Below the pieces are notes generated by a model, which worked only from the letters and a program-made list of their open reading frames with translations, did not search any database and had not been told where the DNA came from. The translations under genes were made by a program, and so were the position numbers. A stretch of DNA of 64,000 nt from an uncultured Eubacteriales bacterium (GTDB taxonomy: Bacteria; Bacillota; Clostridia; Oscillospirales; Acutalibacteraceae): assembly GCA_934486705.1 (NCBI GenBank), contig CAKSQS010000008.1:1-64000 (forward strand), in the 5' to 3' direction. Below, one piece after another: positions 62,413 to 64,000 of the stretch; the first letter of the stretch is position 1, and each line of letters opens with the position of its first letter.

Positions 62413-63714
62413 ATGCGCACAATTGGTCTTGATATAGGAACAACAAGCATAAGCGCAGTGGTTGCCGATGGTGGACGGGTTATTCGGTCCGTAACCGAGC
62501 AAAGCTGCGCTGCAATAAAACCTGAATTTGCGGAAAACCGCTTGCAAAGCGCAAAGATAATTACCGAAAAGGTTTTTTCGGTTAAAGAAAGGCTTGTAAA
62601 AGAATTTTCCCCGATAGATGCGATAGGCGTAACGGGGCAAATGCACGGAATACTTTATATTGATAAAGATGGAAATGCCGTCAGTCCGCTTTATACCTGG
62701 CAGGATAAATCGGGTGAATTAAAGTATAATGATACAACATTTTCCGAGTATCTTGCAAATATTACGGGATATAACGCACCGTCGGGCTACGGGCTTGTGA
62801 CGGATTTTGCAAATCGAAAGCTTGGTCGTGTACCCGTAAATGCCGCAGGGCTTTGCAATATTCAGGATTACATTACAATGAAGCTGACAGGCGGCAAAAC
62901 GCCAGTTACGCACATAAGCAACGCTGCGGGATTGGGCTTTTATTCATTTGGAACTTTTGATTTTGACAGCTCAGCCCTTGAAAAAATAGGGTGTGACAGA
63001 AAAATGCTGCCGAGAGTGACCGCCGAACCCGAGGTTATAGGGACGGATAGCGACGGAATACCCGTAACCGTGGCGGTAGGCGATAATCAGGCGAGCTTTT
63101 TAGGCTCGGTTACAAACAAGGAAAGCGTGCTTGTAAACATCGGCACAGGCAGTCAGGTATCGGTGCTTACTGATAAAAAAAGCGGCTTTGCCGCGGGTGA
63201 AATACGCCCGTTTTCAAAAACCGAAAATCTGCTTGTGGGCGCGCCCCTTTGCGGCGGCAGATCTTACGCGCTGCTTAAAAGCTTTTTTGAAAAAACGCTT
63301 GATTGCTTTGGGGTCACAGCCGATAATATCTATTCGGTTATGGATAAAATGGCAGCGGATGATATCGATAATTGCTCTCTTTCGGTTGATACGCGCTTTT
63401 GCGGCACCAGACGCGAACCGGATATAAAAGGCGCAATATTGCAAATAACCGAGGATAATTTTACACCGCAGCAGCTGACGCGCGGTTTTCTTATGGGTAT
63501 GTGCCGTGAATTATATGCGTTTTATGAACAAATGGAAAAGCTTACGGGTAATAAGCGCACGCACCTCGTGGGTTCGGGAAACGGTGTGAGGAATAATAAG
63601 ATATTACAGCATTATTTGGAAGAAACCTTTAAAATGCCGATTGAAATTCCCGCAAATACCGAAGAAGCGGCATTTGGTGCTACGGTATTTATCAAAAATA
63701 TAGGAGGGCAATAA
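62413..63714 (+). CDS. FGGY-family carbohydrate kinase, sedoheptulokinase-like
   Basis: A 433-residue kinase that phosphorylates a sugar with ATP. N-terminal phosphate loop IGLDIGTTSISAVV, then GVTGQMHGILYIDKDGNAVSPLYTWQD, the second ATPase segment VAVGDNQASFLGSV (catalytic Asp) and NIGTGSQVSVL, and the adenosine motif HLVGSGNGVRNNKILQ. The residues around TWQDKSG and the length resemble sedoheptulokinase, but xylulose- or other ketose-type substrates are possible. It starts 1 base after the GH32-like stop, behind GGGAG. Confidence 0.88.
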   Translation: MRTIGLDIGTTSISAVVADGGRVIRSVTEQSCAAIKPEFAENRLQSAKIITEKVFSVKERLVKEFSPIDAIGVTGQMHGILYIDKDGNAVSPLYTWQDKSGELKYNDTTFSEYLANITGYNAPSGYGLVTDFANRKLGRVPVNAAGLCNIQDYITMKLTGGKTPVTHISNAAGLGFYSFGTFDFDSSALEKIGCDRKMLPRVTAEPEVIGTDSDGIPVTVAVGDNQASFLGSVTNKESVLVNIGTGSQVSVLTDKKSGFAAGEIRPFSKTENLLVGAPLCGGRSYALLKSFFEKTLDCFGVTADNIYSVMDKMAADDIDNCSLSVDTRFCGTRREPDIKGAILQITEDNFTPQQLTRGFLMGMCRELYAFYEQMEKLTGNKRTHLVGSGNGVRNNKILQHYLEETFKMPIEIPANTEEAAFGATVFIKNIGGQ

Positions 63715-63715
63715 A

Positions 63716-64000
63716 ATGATTATTCCGCGCCCGCAGAATATGCGGTTATTTGATGAAAAGATTAAAGTTAAGGGCTTAAATATTTGCGGCGACAATGCAG
63801 ATTTTGCCGAAAGGTATTTAGCGTATTTTCTACCGATTTCCGTTACGCATAGCAGTGAAAATGTAAATGTTATGCTGAAATGCGAATCGGGCTTTTCATT
63901 CGGCGGTTATAGGCTTATAACGGGCAGCCCGACCGAGATTTATTTTTCGGAAAAGGAGGGGCTTCGCAACGCGCTTTCAAGCCTTGTTCAGCTGATTATC
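63716..64000 (+). CDS. GH20 beta-N-acetylhexosaminidase, N-terminal part only
   Basis: Ninety-five codons run off the right edge. IPRPQNMRLFDEKIKVKGLN, the FGGYRLITGSPTEIYFS segment and EGLRNALSSLVQLI form the GH20b domain that precedes the barrel of hexosaminidases; the catalytic Asp-Glu lies beyond the window. These enzymes release terminal GlcNAc or GalNAc by substrate-assisted catalysis. AGGAGG lies upstream, and it starts 1 base after the kinase stop. Confidence 0.8.
   Translation, partial: MIIPRPQNMRLFDEKIKVKGLNICGDNADFAERYLAYFLPISVTHSSENVNVMLKCESGFSFGGYRLITGSPTEIYFSEKEGLRNALSSLVQLII

Overview
The window looks like a chromosome segment of an uncultured gut or rumen clostridium, probably in or near the Oscillospirales/Ruminococcus group. 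The evidence is strong AGGAGG-type ribosome sites, consensus TTGACA/TATAAT promoters, Gram-positive lipoproteins, a greA-lysS pair, and dockerin modules on several secreted proteins. No 16S gene or unique marker is present, so the assignment is an inference. Nearly all genes from 7.4 to 64 kb lie on the plus strand.

Region 1 (1-7.1 kb) is mixed housekeeping and mobile remnants. It holds a truncated SnoaL-like gene divergent from an HxlR regulator, a tyrosine integrase whose excisionase carries an internal amber stop, lysS and greA, a GNAT-YoaP protein, a free-standing 5S rRNA with its own promoter and terminator, a DUF3789 micropeptide, and a RelB/ParE-type toxin-antitoxin pair.

Region 2 (7.4-16.9 kb) has an AraC regulator, then a probable operon: an XRE helix-turn-helix fused to an ADP-ribosylglycohydrolase (ARH) fold, a sugar-binding lipoprotein, a secreted LamG-ARH-PKD-LamG-dockerin protein, a hairpin-rich intergenic island and a DUF4091 (GH123-like) protein. 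A cytoplasmic, apparently impaired ARH domain on a DNA-binding head beside a secreted, intact-looking ARH enzyme suggests a sense-and-degrade system for an unknown glycoside.

Region 3 (17.3-38.7 kb) runs almost without gaps: AraC regulator, a lipoprotein carrying an unrecognised catalytic-looking domain, a 951-residue binding protein fused to carbohydrate-binding modules, two permeases, an NHL-TPR-Yip1 membrane protein, a DUF5696 protein, two more permeases, a second sugar-binding lipoprotein, a 1346-residue membrane-anchored surface protein and its dockerin-bearing relative. No transporter ATPase is present, so a shared one elsewhere is implied.

Region 4 (38.9-64 kb) is a glycosidase set: circularly permuted GH3, GH2, two more copies of the unrecognised domain (one cytoplasmic, one with cohesin-like and dockerin modules), GH43, GH28-like, MGH1-like, a GH32-like protein, an alpha/alpha-toroid-like protein, an FGGY kinase and the start of a GH20, plus an AraC regulator, a Gfo/Idh/MocA oxidoreductase and a MATE exporter. 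Between 47.9 and 53.0 kb the intact genes are interspersed with broken ones (a GH3 tail, two sugar isomerases, an MgtC fragment, a glycosidase tail). Overall the locus captures, imports and dismantles a complex, probably N-acetylhexosamine- and furanose-containing glycan; the exact substrate cannot be read from the sequence.
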